Shown: positions 1 through 7,555, numbered from the stretch's first letter. The stretch: 16,150 bases of DNA from Bacillota bacterium (GCA_030705745.1 JAUZPT010000027.1:1-16150); one strand, 5' to 3'. Numbers and translations: made by a program. Notes: generated by a model from the letters alone, not told the origin.

Positions 1-89
1 CTGCTAGCGGGCCTGGCGGTGAAGTCGTTCTTTGACTTCATCGTCAGGACCGAAGCGACCTCGAGGGGCTGGGCGCTGGAGCTGGATTA
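1..89 (-). repeat. Dispersed G+C-rich repeat, truncated by window edge
   Basis: This non-coding, G+C-rich block contrasts with the A+T-rich DNA that follows it. On the minus strand it begins TAATCCAGCTCCAG (89 to 76) and runs off the window at position 1. It contains a hairpin with arms TGAAGTC (20-26) and GACTTCA (34-40). From memory, closely similar blocks starting with an 'AGCTCCAGCGCC' stretch occur many times in Bacillaceae genomes. The first 14 bases recur exactly at 11006-11019, so at least two copies or remnants lie in this window. Its function is unknown and no open reading frame is evident. Confidence 0.6.
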
Positions 90-143
90 CACTAAATTCT
101 TCCGAGTTATCCACACCTGGAAAATTTAAAATTTCCTAGACGA

Positions 144-183
144 CAAAGAAAACCCCTGGCGAAGTTTGTCTTAGCCAAGGGTT
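144..183 (-). terminator. Rho-independent terminator of ywiB-argS
   Basis: On the minus strand, about 35 nt after the argS stop codon, arms AACCCTTGGC (183-174) and GCCAGGGGTT (160-151) pair over 10 bp with one G-T pair. A T-rich tail (TTCTTTG) follows at 150-144. Confidence 0.85.
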
Positions 184-217
184 CAGGTCAATCATTCATT
201 TGAGTGTTTTGGTGTGT

Positions 218-1888
218 TTACATTTTTTCAGGAGCCGAAACGCCGATCAAGGCAAGCGCGTTTTTCAAAGTGATTTGAACGGTTTTGACCAAAGCAAGTC
301 GGGCTTTGGAGCGTTCCGGAAATTCGCTGTCAAGTACCTTATCCGCATTGTAAAAGCTGTGGAAGGCTTGCGCCAATTCAAAAATATAATTAGAAATGCG
401 GTGAGGCATCCGCTTTAGCGCCGCTTCGCCGACTGCCAGTGGAAATTCGCCAAGCTTCTTCAACAAGTCGATTTCTTTTTCCGATTGAATTTGCTTGAAA
501 TCTGTAGTATTCTCGACAGTCATGCCCTGTTCTTCCGCCTGACGGAGGATGCTCGAAATCCTTGCGTGTGCATATTGTGCATAGAAAACAGGATTTTCGT
601 TGGACTGGGAAACGGCCAAGTCCAAATCAAAGTCCATATGTGTGTCCGGGCTTCTCATTGCAAAGAAATAACGAACGGCATCAAGGCCTACTTCGTCAAC
701 CAAATCGCGCATAGTGACCGCTTTTCCTGTACGCTTGCTCATCTTCATTTTCTCGCCATCTTTATACAAATGGACAAGCTGGATGATTTCGACCTCAAGC
801 GCATCCCTGTCATAGCCAAGCGCCTGGATTGCTGCTTTCATCCGCGGAATATAGCCGTGGTGGTCGGCACCCCAGATGTTGATCAATTTTTCAAAGCCGC
901 GTTCAAGCTTGTCTTTATGGTAAGCGAGGTCCGGTGTTAAATACGTGTAAGAGCCATCCTGCTTGATCAACACGCGGTCCTTGTCGTCGCCAAGCGGTGT
1001 CGAACGAAGCCATGTTGCGCCATCTTCCTCATAAATATGGCCATTGTCGCGAAGCGCCTGCAGCGCCGTATCGATTTTCCCATTGTTGTAAAGAGACGTT
1101 TCCGAGTACCACACATCAAAACGGACGCGGAAGTCTTCCAGGTCTTTTTTTAACTTTGCCATTTCATATTTCAAACCGTAATCACGGAAAAAGTCGAAGC
1201 GTTCTTTTTCGTCGGCATTCACATATTGATCGCCAAACTCCTCGGCAAGCGACTTACCGATTCCGAGGATATCTTCACCGTGATAGCCGTCCTCAGGCAT
1301 TTCTTTTTCCAGGCCGAGCGCCTGAAAATATCGTGCCTCAACCGAACGTGCCAGGTTGTTGATTTGGTTTCCTGCATCATTAATATAATACTCTCGTGAT
1401 ACATCATAACCAGCCTTTGCAAGCACATTGCACAATGAATCCCCAACTGCGGCGCCGCGCGCATGGCCTAAATGGAGGTCGCCAGTCGGATTGGCGGAAA
1501 CGAACTCAATTTGGATTTTTTGGTTATTGCCGACGTTTGTCTCGCCGTATTTGTCGCCTTCTTCGAGAATTGCAGGAATCAAATCAGTCAAATAGCTGTT
1601 ATTCATATGAAAATTTATGAAACCCGGTCCGGCAAGCTCGATTTTTTCAATCGATGCTTTTGAAAGGTCGATATTGGCTATCAGCGCCTCCGCTATCGCT
1701 CTTGGCGCTTTTTTGGCTACGCGGGCAAGCTGCATCGCCATGTTGGTTGAATAATCCCCGTGCGTTTTATCCTTCGGAATTTCGAGAATGACGTCAGGAA
1801 TTTGTTCTTCAGCCGCCAGATTGGCTTTTAGGACGGCAGCTTTGATTTCTTGCTTCATTTTGCTTTGGACCTGCTCAACGATGTTCAT
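218..1888 (-). CDS. argS: Arginyl-tRNA synthetase
   Basis: This cytoplasmic class I aminoacyl-tRNA synthetase charges tRNA-Arg with arginine using ATP. The 556 residues match my recollection of the usual Bacillus length. The order of parts is an N-terminal additional domain (about 1-110), the Rossmann catalytic core with the HIGH-type signature HLGH (139-142, within [16 protein letters not shown]) and the KMSKR loop (382-386), and a C-terminal helical DALR-type anticodon-binding domain (about 440-556). The ATG start has a strong GAGGAGG-type ribosome-binding site 7-8 nt upstream. The start codon overlaps the ywiB stop in an ATGA junction, so translation is probably coupled to ywiB. It is the last gene of the operon and is followed by a terminator at 144-183. 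Nothing in it looks abnormal. Confidence 0.98.
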   Translation of the reverse strand: MNIVEQVQSKMKQEIKAAVLKANLAAEEQIPDVILEIPKDKTHGDYSTNMAMQLARVAKKAPRAIAEALIANIDLSKASIEKIELAGPGFINFHMNNSYLTDLIPAILEEGDKYGETNVGNNQKIQIEFVSANPTGDLHLGHARGAAVGDSLCNVLAKAGYDVSREYYINDAGNQINNLARSVEARYFQALGLEKEMPEDGYHGEDILGIGKSLAEEFGDQYVNADEKERFDFFRDYGLKYEMAKLKKDLEDFRVRFDVWYSETSLYNNGKIDTALQALRDNGHIYEEDGATWLRSTPLGDDKDRVLIKQDGSYTYLTPDLAYHKDKLERGFEKLINIWGADHHGYIPRMKAAIQALGYDRDALEVEIIQLVHLYKDGEKMKMSKRTGKAVTMRDLVDEVGLDAVRYFFAMRSPDTHMDFDLDLAVSQSNENPVFYAQYAHARISSILRQAEEQGMTVENTTDFKQIQSEKEIDLLKKLGEFPLAVGEAALKRMPHRISNYIFELAQAFHSFYNADKVLDSEFPERSKARLALVKTVQITLKNALALIGVSAPEKM

Positions 1889-2310
1889 TTCTTTTCCTCC
1901 TCAAACATAATTTCTAAATGGTATGTACCTGTTTTCGCTCCTTGCACCTTCATTTCGTACAGGAGCTCGATTTTTCCGCTATTTTGAAGGCTGTTATACG
2001 TATGATCAATGCGTGTTGCCCTCGATTCGGTTTCAAGGGCTCCGGCAGCAATTTCATAGCTTCCTTTTTGCCTTTTATTTAAAAGAAAGGGCATTCTCAT
2101 TTTGACAGCGCCGCTTCGCAAAATCAATGCTTCCCCATCGACAACCTTTACGATCGTGCGCGTTTTTCCTTCCTCCGCCAGTTCCTCGTACTGAAGGTAG
2201 AATGCGCTTTCCTTGCTATAATATCGGCCTTGGGCCGCCAATTCAAAAATTTCCTTGCTGCTTCCATGGCGTATCGTCGTTTTTACCCGTACATTCACAG
2301 GTATTTGCAA
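1885..2310 (-). CDS. ywiB: DUF1934 family protein, YwiB-like
   Basis: This small cytoplasmic protein (141 aa from the TTG start) belongs to the YwiB/DUF1934 family, which has a calycin-like beta-barrel appearance and no firmly known biochemical role. The reading frame is open back to 2391, but that longer start is excluded because a good promoter (2333-2361) lies inside the extension. The chosen TTG (2310-2308) follows GGGGTGA by 5 nt and gives a product starting (M)[15 protein letters not shown], about the size I recall for the B. subtilis protein. A GTG at 2319 is an alternative adding three residues. The protein is made of alternating beta-strand stretches (for example SAFYLQYEE and [10 protein letters not shown]) without signal peptide or membrane segment. 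It overlaps argS by 4 nt and shares its promoter. The pairing with argS is typical of Bacillaceae, but I can infer no function from it. Confidence 0.9.
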   Translation of the reverse strand: MQIPVNVRVKTTIRHGSSKEIFELAAQGRYYSKESAFYLQYEELAEEGKTRTIVKVVDGEALILRSGAVKMRMPFLLNKRQKGSYEIAAGALETESRATRIDHTYNSLQNSGKIELLYEMKVQGAKTGTYHLEIMFEEEKK

Positions 2311-2332
2311 AGGGCTCACCCCATTTTTCTCT

Positions 2333-2361
2333 ATTATAGCGGTAATGTCCACAAAATTCAA
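2333..2361 (-). promoter_or_regulatory. Sigma-A-type promoter of ywiB-argS
   Basis: On the minus strand a -35 TTGAAT (2361-2356) is separated by 17 bp from a perfect -10 TATAAT (2338-2333). Transcription would start near 2326, about 16 nt before the proposed TTG start of ywiB. The -35 hexamer sits in the T-rich tail of the upstream speB terminator hairpin. Confidence 0.8.
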
Positions 2362-2389
2362 AAGGGCCTGACCCCAGTCGAGATCAGGC
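2351..2389 (-). terminator. Probable terminator of speE-speB
   Basis: On the minus strand, about 52 nt after the speB stop, arms GCCTGA (2389-2384) and TCAGGC (2371-2366) enclose a 12-nt loop. A T-rich stretch CCCTTTTGAATTTTGT follows. One arm is part of a GGGGTCAGGCCC repeat unit. The tail is interrupted, so termination may be partial. Confidence 0.5.
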
Positions 2390-2440
2390 ACTATCTTCCT
2401 ATTTAAATATCAGTTGCTGCTATGTTTCAGGCGTAAAGCT

Positions 2441-3313
2441 TTACTTTACCCAGCCCAAAATCATTTCTCTAATCAGCTTGCTGGCCGTGTTAGCCGTTTG
2501 TTCGGACGAATCATAGATTGGTGCCACTTCCACGAGGTCACCGCCGACTACATTCACTTCGGAACGGGCAATCGCATGAATGGATGCAAGCAGCTCTTTC
2601 GACGTGATCCCGCCGCAATCCACGGTTCCTGTACCAGGGGCGTGAGCCGGGTCAAGCACATCAATGTCAATCGTAACGTATACTGGACGCCCTGCAAGGG
2701 TCGGCAAAATTTCTTTTAATGGCTCGAGCACTTCGAATTTTGAAATATGCATGCCAACATTTTTTGCCCATTCGAATTCTTCCTTCATTCCTGAACGAAT
2801 ACCAAATGAATAGACGTTTTTCGGCCCAATCAGTTCCGCCACTTTGCGGATCGGCGTCGAATGTGACAACGGTTCGCCTTCGTAGTGTTCACGCAAATCG
2901 GTATGCGCGTCGAAATGGATGATCGCAAGGTCCGGGTACTTTTTGTACATGGCCTTCATGACCGGCCACGACACCAAATGCTCGCCGCCCATTCCAAGAG
3001 GGAATTTGCCTGCAGCGAGAACCTTGTCAACGAATTCTTCGATCGCGTCTAGGCTCTTTTGCGGATTGCCAAATGGCAGCGGAATATCGCCCGCATCAAA
3101 ATATTTTACATCCTCAAGCTCGCGATCAAGGTAAGCACTATATTCTTCAAGACCGATCGACACCTCGCGGATGCGAGTCGGGCCAAAACGTGATCCCGGA
3201 CGGTAGCTTACTGTCCAGTCCATCGGCATTCCGTATAAAACCGCCTTGCTTTCCTCAAAATTCGCATGGCTCCTAATAAACACATTTCCCGAATATGCCT
3301 CATCAAAACGCAT
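2441..3313 (-). CDS. speB: Agmatinase (agmatine ureohydrolase)
   Basis: This arginase-superfamily enzyme hydrolyses agmatine to putrescine and urea in the cytoplasm, providing the substrate for SpeE. The full metal-ligand set of the ureohydrolase fold is present: GGEH (H112), FDAHTD (D135, H137, D139) and DIDVLDPAHAPGTGT (D216, D218). The 290 residues equal the length I recall for B. subtilis SpeB. The ATG start is preceded by a GGGGGA-type ribosome-binding site. It lies 93 nt downstream of speE on the same strand, and the gap holds two palindromes that could influence transcript ends or mRNA stability between the two genes. The speE-speB pair indicates the arginine-agmatine-putrescine-spermidine route. 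No irregularity was seen. Confidence 0.97.
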   Translation of the reverse strand: MRFDEAYSGNVFIRSHANFEESKAVLYGMPMDWTVSYRPGSRFGPTRIREVSIGLEEYSAYLDRELEDVKYFDAGDIPLPFGNPQKSLDAIEEFVDKVLAAGKFPLGMGGEHLVSWPVMKAMYKKYPDLAIIHFDAHTDLREHYEGEPLSHSTPIRKVAELIGPKNVYSFGIRSGMKEEFEWAKNVGMHISKFEVLEPLKEILPTLAGRPVYVTIDIDVLDPAHAPGTGTVDCGGITSKELLASIHAIARSEVNVVGGDLVEVAPIYDSSEQTANTASKLIREMILGWVK

Positions 3314-3341
3314 ACTGCATCCCCCACTTCTATGTATTAAC

Positions 3342-3366
3342 GCACCGGGGGCCTGACCCCCGGTGC
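3342..3366. repeat. Palindromic repeat unit A (speE-speB spacer)
   Basis: A perfect 10-bp stem, GCACCGGGGG (3342-3351) and CCCCCGGTGC (3357-3366), encloses a 5-nt CCTGA loop. The core GGGCCTGACCCC (3349-3360) occurs again exactly at 2364-2375 and with one change at 3388-3399. There is no T-tract on either side, so it is not a standard terminator. Confidence 0.75.
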
Positions 3367-3384
3367 TTCACAGCTTTACTACGC

Positions 3385-3401
3385 TGGGGGTCTGACCCCC
3401 A
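3385..3401. repeat. Palindromic repeat unit B (speE-speB spacer)
   Basis: TGGGGG (3385-3390), loop TCTGA, then CCCCCA (3396-3401) form a 6-bp stem that lies only a few bases from the speE stop codon. It is a second unit of the family represented at 3342-3366, about 20 bp away. Confidence 0.7.
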
Positions 3402-3406
3402 CCACT

Positions 3407-4234
3407 TTACTTCACTAAATCGCCTACGAATTTAGGCAGGACGAATGCTGCTTTGTGAAGTTCTTTTGTGTAGTATTTTGTTTCGATTTCGTGGAAGCGG
3501 TCTTCGCTTACTTCCAACGGATCATGCTTTTTCGAGCCAAGTGTAAACGCCCACATGCCGCTTGGGTAGGTTGGAATGTTCGCGATGTACAGGCGTGTAA
3601 TCGGGAAAATTTCCTTCACGTCTTTTTGAACATTGCGAATTAAATCCGCTTTAAACCAAGGATTATCAGACTGTGCAACGAAGATTCCGTCTTCTTTTAA
3701 CGCCTTTGAAATGCCTGCGTAAAAGCCTTTTGTAAACAGGTTCACAGCAGGGCCAACCGGTTCTGTTGAATCGACCATGATAACGTCATATTCATTTTCG
3801 CTGTTCGCAATGTGCATGAAGCCGTCGTCTACTTGAACATCAACGCGAGGGTCGTCAAGCTTTCCAGCGATTTCAGGCAGATATTTCTTGGAGTACTCGA
3901 TGACTTTTCCATCAATGTCCACAAGTGTCGCTTTTTTCACGCTTGGGTGCTTTAACACTTCACGGATTACGCCACCGTCTCCGCCGCCTACAACCAAAAC
4001 GTTTTCAGGGTTCGGATGCGTAAATAAAGGGATATGCGCAACCATTTCGTGGTAAACGAATTCATCCTTCACAGACGTCATGACCATATCGTCAAGAAGA
4101 AGCATATTTCCCCATTCTTCCGTTTCGACCATATCAAGCTTTTGAAATTCTGTTTGTTCTGTATGTAAAGTTTTGTTCACTTTCATCGTGATGCCAAAGT
4201 TTTCAGTTTGTTTTTCTGTAAACCAAAGTCCCAT
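3407..4234 (-). CDS. speE: Spermidine synthase (polyamine aminopropyltransferase)
   Basis: This cytoplasmic enzyme transfers an aminopropyl group from decarboxylated S-adenosylmethionine to putrescine, giving spermidine and methylthioadenosine. The 275 residues match the short Bacillus form. Visible signatures are the small N-terminal beta-sheet part (1-55, starting [15 protein letters not shown]), the nucleotide-binding GGGDGG loop (83-88), the acidic residues of [16 protein letters not shown] (105-120), and the catalytic segment [10 protein letters not shown] (154-163) with D155. The start has an AAAGGAAG ribosome-binding site. A good promoter lies 94 to 122 nt upstream, leaving a leader of about 85 nt. 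It is the first gene of the speE-speB operon. Confidence 0.97.
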   Translation of the reverse strand: MGLWFTEKQTENFGITMKVNKTLHTEQTEFQKLDMVETEEWGNMLLLDDMVMTSVKDEFVYHEMVAHIPLFTHPNPENVLVVGGGDGGVIREVLKHPSVKKATLVDIDGKVIEYSKKYLPEIAGKLDDPRVDVQVDDGFMHIANSENEYDVIMVDSTEPVGPAVNLFTKGFYAGISKALKEDGIFVAQSDNPWFKADLIRNVQKDVKEIFPITRLYIANIPTYPSGMWAFTLGSKKHDPLEVSEDRFHEIETKYYTKELHKAAFVLPKFVGDLVK

Positions 4235-4327
4235 TTTTCATCTTCCTTTCAAGCTCTATTTTAGTGTGGGAGCGAATACCATTTTCATTTATTCTTCCCC
4301 AAGTCTTTAAATGCAAACATGAAAAAA

Positions 4328-4356
4328 AGTATAGAGGAATCTAGCAAAATTGTAAA
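4328..4356 (-). promoter_or_regulatory. Sigma-A-type promoter of speE-speB
   Basis: On the minus strand a -35 TTTACA (4356-4351), a 17-bp spacer and a -10 TATACT (4333-4328) give a start near 4321. The -35 overlaps by three bases the left copy of a 12-bp direct repeat that flanks the palindromic segment at 4366-4448, so that segment lies exactly where upstream promoter elements would bind. Confidence 0.75.
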
Positions 4357-4460
4357 GAAAACTTGCTGATTGGCGAGCCGGAAGGCGAAGACAGAAGCAT
4401 AGTTGCACTTATGCGTTCTGAATTTATGTACATAAATTCAGATTAGCGAAAGAAAACTTG
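4354..4460. repeat. Palindromic segment flanked by 12-bp direct repeats
   Basis: The exact direct repeats AAAGAAAACTTG at 4354-4365 and 4449-4460 enclose 83 bp. Inside are a hairpin (AGAAGCATA at 4393-4401 against TATGC at 4410-4414 plus TTCT at 4416-4419) and a perfect 24-bp palindrome at 4418-4441 centred on TGTACA. The segment starts with TGATTGGCG and ends with AGATTAGCG, which are also similar. I recall similar intergenic pieces in other Bacillus genomes. It contains no open reading frame. It fills much of the 392-bp divergent gap between speE and pbpG. The rest of that gap holds the two promoters described separately and A+T-rich DNA. Confidence 0.55.
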
Positions 4461-4562
4461 GGTATTTTGCCTATTTTCACATAAAGGCGGCACATATCAA
4501 CTTTCAAGTAGCCAATTCATTTCCATTCATAAACTAAAATTTTCAATTTTTAATAGATGAAG

Positions 4563-4592
4563 GTTTAAAAACTACACTTTTTTTTCATACTG
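4563..4592 (+). promoter_or_regulatory. Forespore (sigma-F/sigma-G type) promoter of pbpG
   Basis: GTTTA at 4563-4567 fits the forespore -35 pattern, and CATACTG at 4586-4592 fits the -10 pattern of sigma-G and the downstream half of the sigma-F -10. The spacing is 18 bp by the sigma-G convention. The GG of the ideal sigma-F -10 is absent (TT here). Transcription would start near 4599, just before the ribosome-binding site. From family knowledge, B. subtilis pbpG is mainly sigma-F controlled. Confidence 0.55.
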
Positions 4593-4635
4593 TGACTAAC
4601 TGGAAATTTTACATAAAAATAAGGGGGTGGACGAG

Positions 4636-6705
4636 TTGGAACTCATGACCGATCAGCGGTTTCGGAAAACAATGAAATATTTACGTGCAATTATCTTCAT
4701 CAGTTTGATAGGGATGGCTTTTATGCTTGTTCTCCTGCTGGGCATTCTTGCTTACGCAAAAGTACTTGGCCCACCACCTCTCGCCGTCCCACAATCCACC
4801 CTTTACTTTTCCGATGATAATACATTAATCGGCGAAAGCAATAATGGACAAAAGCGGTATTGGGTTTCGCTAAAAGATATTTCTCCCCAGCTCATCCATG
4901 CAACCATTTCGGTAGAAGATAAAAGTTTCTTCACCCACCATGGCTTTGATTATAAACGGATTGCCGGGGCAGCTCTAGCTGACGTAAAGGCGTTCGGCAA
5001 GGTTCAGGGCGCAAGCACCATCACCCAGCAGTATGCCCGAAACTTGTTTCTCGTGCATGACAAAACATGGATGCGGAAACTTCTTGAAGCATTATATACG
5101 ATCCGCCTTGAAATGAATTATTCGAAAAAAGATATATTGGAAGGCTATATTAACACGATTTACTATGGACACAATGTATACGGCATTCAAGCAGCCAGCC
5201 AATTTTATTTTGGAAAAAATGCTTCGGAATTAACATTGGCAGAATCAGCAATGCTTGCCGGCATCCCTAAAGGACCTGGAATTTATTCTCCTTTCGTTTC
5301 TCTAAAAAAGGCAAAAGAAAGACAGGCGACAATTTTAACTACAATGGTGAACAACGGATACATCAAGCCAAAATCCGCCGAAATCGCAAAAAAAGTAAAG
5401 CTGACTTTCAACATCAACGGCAAAAATCCGCAGCGACAGGAGCAATTGGCTCCATATTTTCAAGATGCCGTAAAAAATGCGCTTCGGACAAAACTTCATT
5501 TAGATGAAAGAACAATCGCCCTAGGAGGCTGAAAGGTTTATACGACTCTTGATGTAGCACAGCAGCATGCTGCTGAAAAACAATTCAAAAAAATTATTCC
5601 AAGCGAATCTGACATTCAGGCAGGCTTAGTCGCTATGAACCCCAAAAATGGTGAGGTAAAAGCGCTTGTGGGCGGCCGGGATTATGAAAAAAGCCCCTTT
5701 AACCGGGCCATTCAAGCCATCCGCCAGCCAGGCTCAACCATAAAGCCCCTTTTGTACTATGCTGCAATTGAAAAAGGATTCACACCATCCACAACGATGA
5801 GAAGCGAATACACCACCTTTCATTTCGGAAAAGGACAGCCTGATTATACACCGCATAATTTCAATAACGAGTATGCGGATGGTGATATCACGCTGGCTCA
5901 GGCCATCGCTTTATCCGATAATATTTTTGCCGTCAAAACGCATTTATTTTTAGGCGAAGATACGCTCGTTAAGATGGCGAAAAAGTTCGGCCTTTCAACG
6001 AAGATGGAAAAGGTTCCTTCTTTAGCACTTGGAACGTCAGGTGTCCGAATCATTGATATGGCTAGGGCGTACAGCCTTTTTGCCAATGGGGGAAAGAAAG
6101 TCGAACCTACCTTTATAACTAAAGTCGAGGATTATAGCGGCAAAGTTATTTACGAAAAAAAGGATGCCGAGGAAACTGTATTGAAGCCCGCTCCTGCGTA
6201 TGTTATGACTCAATTGATGACAGGTATGTTTGATCCGAAATTAAACGGATACGCCCGTGTAACAGGAAGTACGGTCATTAAAAATATCACGCGCCCCTAT
6301 GCTGGCAAATCTGGTTCGACGACTGCCGACAGCTGGATGGTCGGTTTTTCACCTCAGCTCGTTACCGCTGTCTGGGCCGGCTATGATGCAGGCAAGCCAA
6401 TTGAACTGACAGCGGAAAAAACATACGCCAAGAAGATTTGGGCCAATTTTATGGAAGAGGCTCTTAAGGGCAAACCCGTAAAAGCATTTGCACCTCCAAA
6501 AGAAGGAGTAATCGGTGTTTACGTAGATCCGGCCAACGGCAAACTTGCTTCAAAAAATTGTCCCGTCCGCAGATTCACCTATTTTGTGTCTGGAACGGAA
6601 CCGACTGAATACTGCACAGAGCATGATAAAGGAGCAAATATGCATCGTGTGAAAAAAAGCCTTCCTAGGAAGGACCCGTGGTATAAATGGATTTTCCATT
6701 GGTGA
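4636..6705 (+). pseudogene. pbpG: Class A penicillin-binding protein 2d, split by in-frame TGA
   Basis: This bifunctional peptidoglycan synthase of the forespore membrane has an intact architecture except for one in-frame TGA at 5530-5532. The frame is otherwise open, with no frameshift. Numbering from an upstream GTG at 4627, it shows a membrane segment (about 21-45), then the GT51 transglycosylase with EDKSFFTHHG (catalytic E97), GASTITQQ and a YINTIYYG motif. The stop falls at codon 302 in the linker, between LGG and KVYTTLD. The transpeptidase follows with STIK (S370, K373), SDN (430-432) and KSG (561-563). The total of about 690 codons equals a full-length PBP. I prefer the TTG at 4636, 8 nt after AAGGGGG; the GTG at 4627 abuts that site. 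It may be a pseudogene, a readthrough gene, two polypeptides or a sequencing error. If translation stops, a membrane-anchored transglycosylase would remain. Confidence 0.88.
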
Positions 6706-6743
6706 AATTAGGATCAGAAAAGCGGAAGCACCTTGCACAACAG

Positions 6744-6777
6744 TAAAAAACCCCGAGGATTCCCGGGGTTTTTTTGT
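6744..6777 (+). terminator. Terminator of pbpG, usable in both directions
   Basis: An A-run, CCCCG, an 8-nt loop, CGGGG and a run of seven T form a classic intrinsic terminator 40 nt after the pbpG stop. The A-run on the other side makes it symmetric, so it can also stop transcription from ywhD arriving on the minus strand. Confidence 0.9.
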
Positions 6778-6887
6778 CCTAGTGTTACGTGTGTCCACGC
6801 TGTAAATTAGTTTACTTTTTTTAGCGATAAACAGCAAGTACTTGTGGACTTATTTTTTGAAAAAAATTCATTTTTCGACAAATTGGG

Positions 6888-7400
6888 TTAATTCACTGCC
6901 AAACCGTTCTTCAACTCATCTGAAGAGTGCTCCCAAAAAGCTTCATTATGCTGCTTTAGAAAAGCTTCCAGAATCCTTTTGGACTTGTCATCCATATGGT
7001 CAACGATGATATGCCGTTTCAACGATTTGTCCATCCGATTAACATGCTCGGGTAATGATTTATACCCTCTGCGAATTTCACGGTCTACCGTCATTTCGCA
7101 GGCGGTCACGCCGGCATAATAAGCGCCTTCCTGTTTCCGATCAATCGTGACCCAAACAAGCCAATACGGTTTTCCATTCGGCACTTCCGCTTTTGAAGGA
7201 AGAAATTTAATGCCCTTTTCAACAACGCTCCGCGCATGCATCGCGCCGACGTCGATGACAGCCTCACCTGCATCCACATCGATAATGACAGGTGATACAT
7301 TGTCCAGGGTCAATGCCCCCTTGCCGAAGCCCTTATGCCCGTCAGTCGGATCATTTTTGATGATATTAAAACCGATTTTTTTCTTATTGTTTTCCTCCAT
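6888..7400 (-). CDS. ywhD: YwhD family protein of unknown function
   Basis: This 170-residue protein is recognised as the conserved Bacillaceae YwhD family. It is cytoplasmic by appearance, with no signal peptide or membrane segment. The N-terminus is MEENNKKKIGFNIIKNDPTD, followed by a beta-rich middle (about 25-110) and a helical C-terminus (about 115-165) that is rich in charged residues and contains RHIIVDHMDDKSKRIL. No catalytic motif that I can name is present. The ATG is preceded by AAGGAGG with a somewhat long 10-nt spacer. The gene lies downstream of ywhC on the same strand, with 149 bp between them that hold a MITE-like element. Its transcripts probably end at the shared terminator at 6744-6777. 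The 110 bp between ywhD and that terminator is A+T-rich with no gene. Confidence 0.92.
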   Translation of the reverse strand: MEENNKKKIGFNIIKNDPTDGHKGFGKGALTLDNVSPVIIDVDAGEAVIDVGAMHARSVVEKGIKFLPSKAEVPNGKPYWLVWVTIDRKQEGAYYAGVTACEMTVDREIRRGYKSLPEHVNRMDKSLKRHIIVDHMDDKSKRILEAFLKQHNEAFWEHSSDELKNGLAVN

Positions 7401-7461
7401 CGTACAGGAACCTCCTTGAACATATCATTAATGAAAGCCCCAGAGAAAGTGGCTTCTTCTT

Positions 7462-7555
7462 TTTTAATAGGCTATGTTAAAGCCAATTGTTGAATGTGCT
7501 CACTGTGTTGATTGGAGCGGAAATCAACAGGTAAATTTAACATAGCCTTTTAATA
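7462..7555. mobile_element. MITE-like element with 12-bp TIRs and 8-bp target duplication
   Basis: The element itself spans 7470-7547 (78 bp). It has perfect terminal inverted repeats, GGCTATGTTAAA (7470-7481) and TTTAACATAGCC (7536-7547). It is flanked by an exact 8-bp direct repeat TTTTAATA (7462-7469 and 7548-7555), which looks like a target-site duplication. Inside, 7507-7528 is a smaller inverted repeat (GTTGATT against AATCAAC around GGAGCGGA). There is no open reading frame. The right duplication overlaps the TAA stop of ywhC (7552-7550), so insertion took place at the very end of that gene and regenerated the stop. TIRs starting GGCT with 8-bp A+T-rich duplications recall the ISL3 transposase family; that link is inference. 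Confidence 0.78.

Noticed and set aside
485..940. Open frame of 151 codons on the plus strand inside argS
   Set aside because: It is fully antisense to argS, has no ribosome-binding site and no recognisable protein features.
2311..2391. N-terminal extension of ywiB to an ATG at 2391
   Set aside because: A TTGAAT-17-TATAAT promoter lies inside it, and the extension bears no resemblance to the family.
4627..4635. GTG at 4627 as the pbpG start
   Set aside because: The GTG abuts the AAGGGGG ribosome-binding sequence with no spacer, while TTG at 4636 has ideal spacing. It remains possible if annotation tools favour the longer frame.
5530..5532. Reassigned genetic code (TGA read as Trp generally)
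   Set aside because: TGA ends ywiB, ywgA and pbpG itself, so it works as a normal stop in this genome.
5523..5640. Programmed restart giving a separate transpeptidase from the AGGAGG before the TGA
   Set aside because: No in-frame ATG, GTG or TTG follows within a usable distance; the first in-frame ATG is at 5635 and has no ribosome-binding site.
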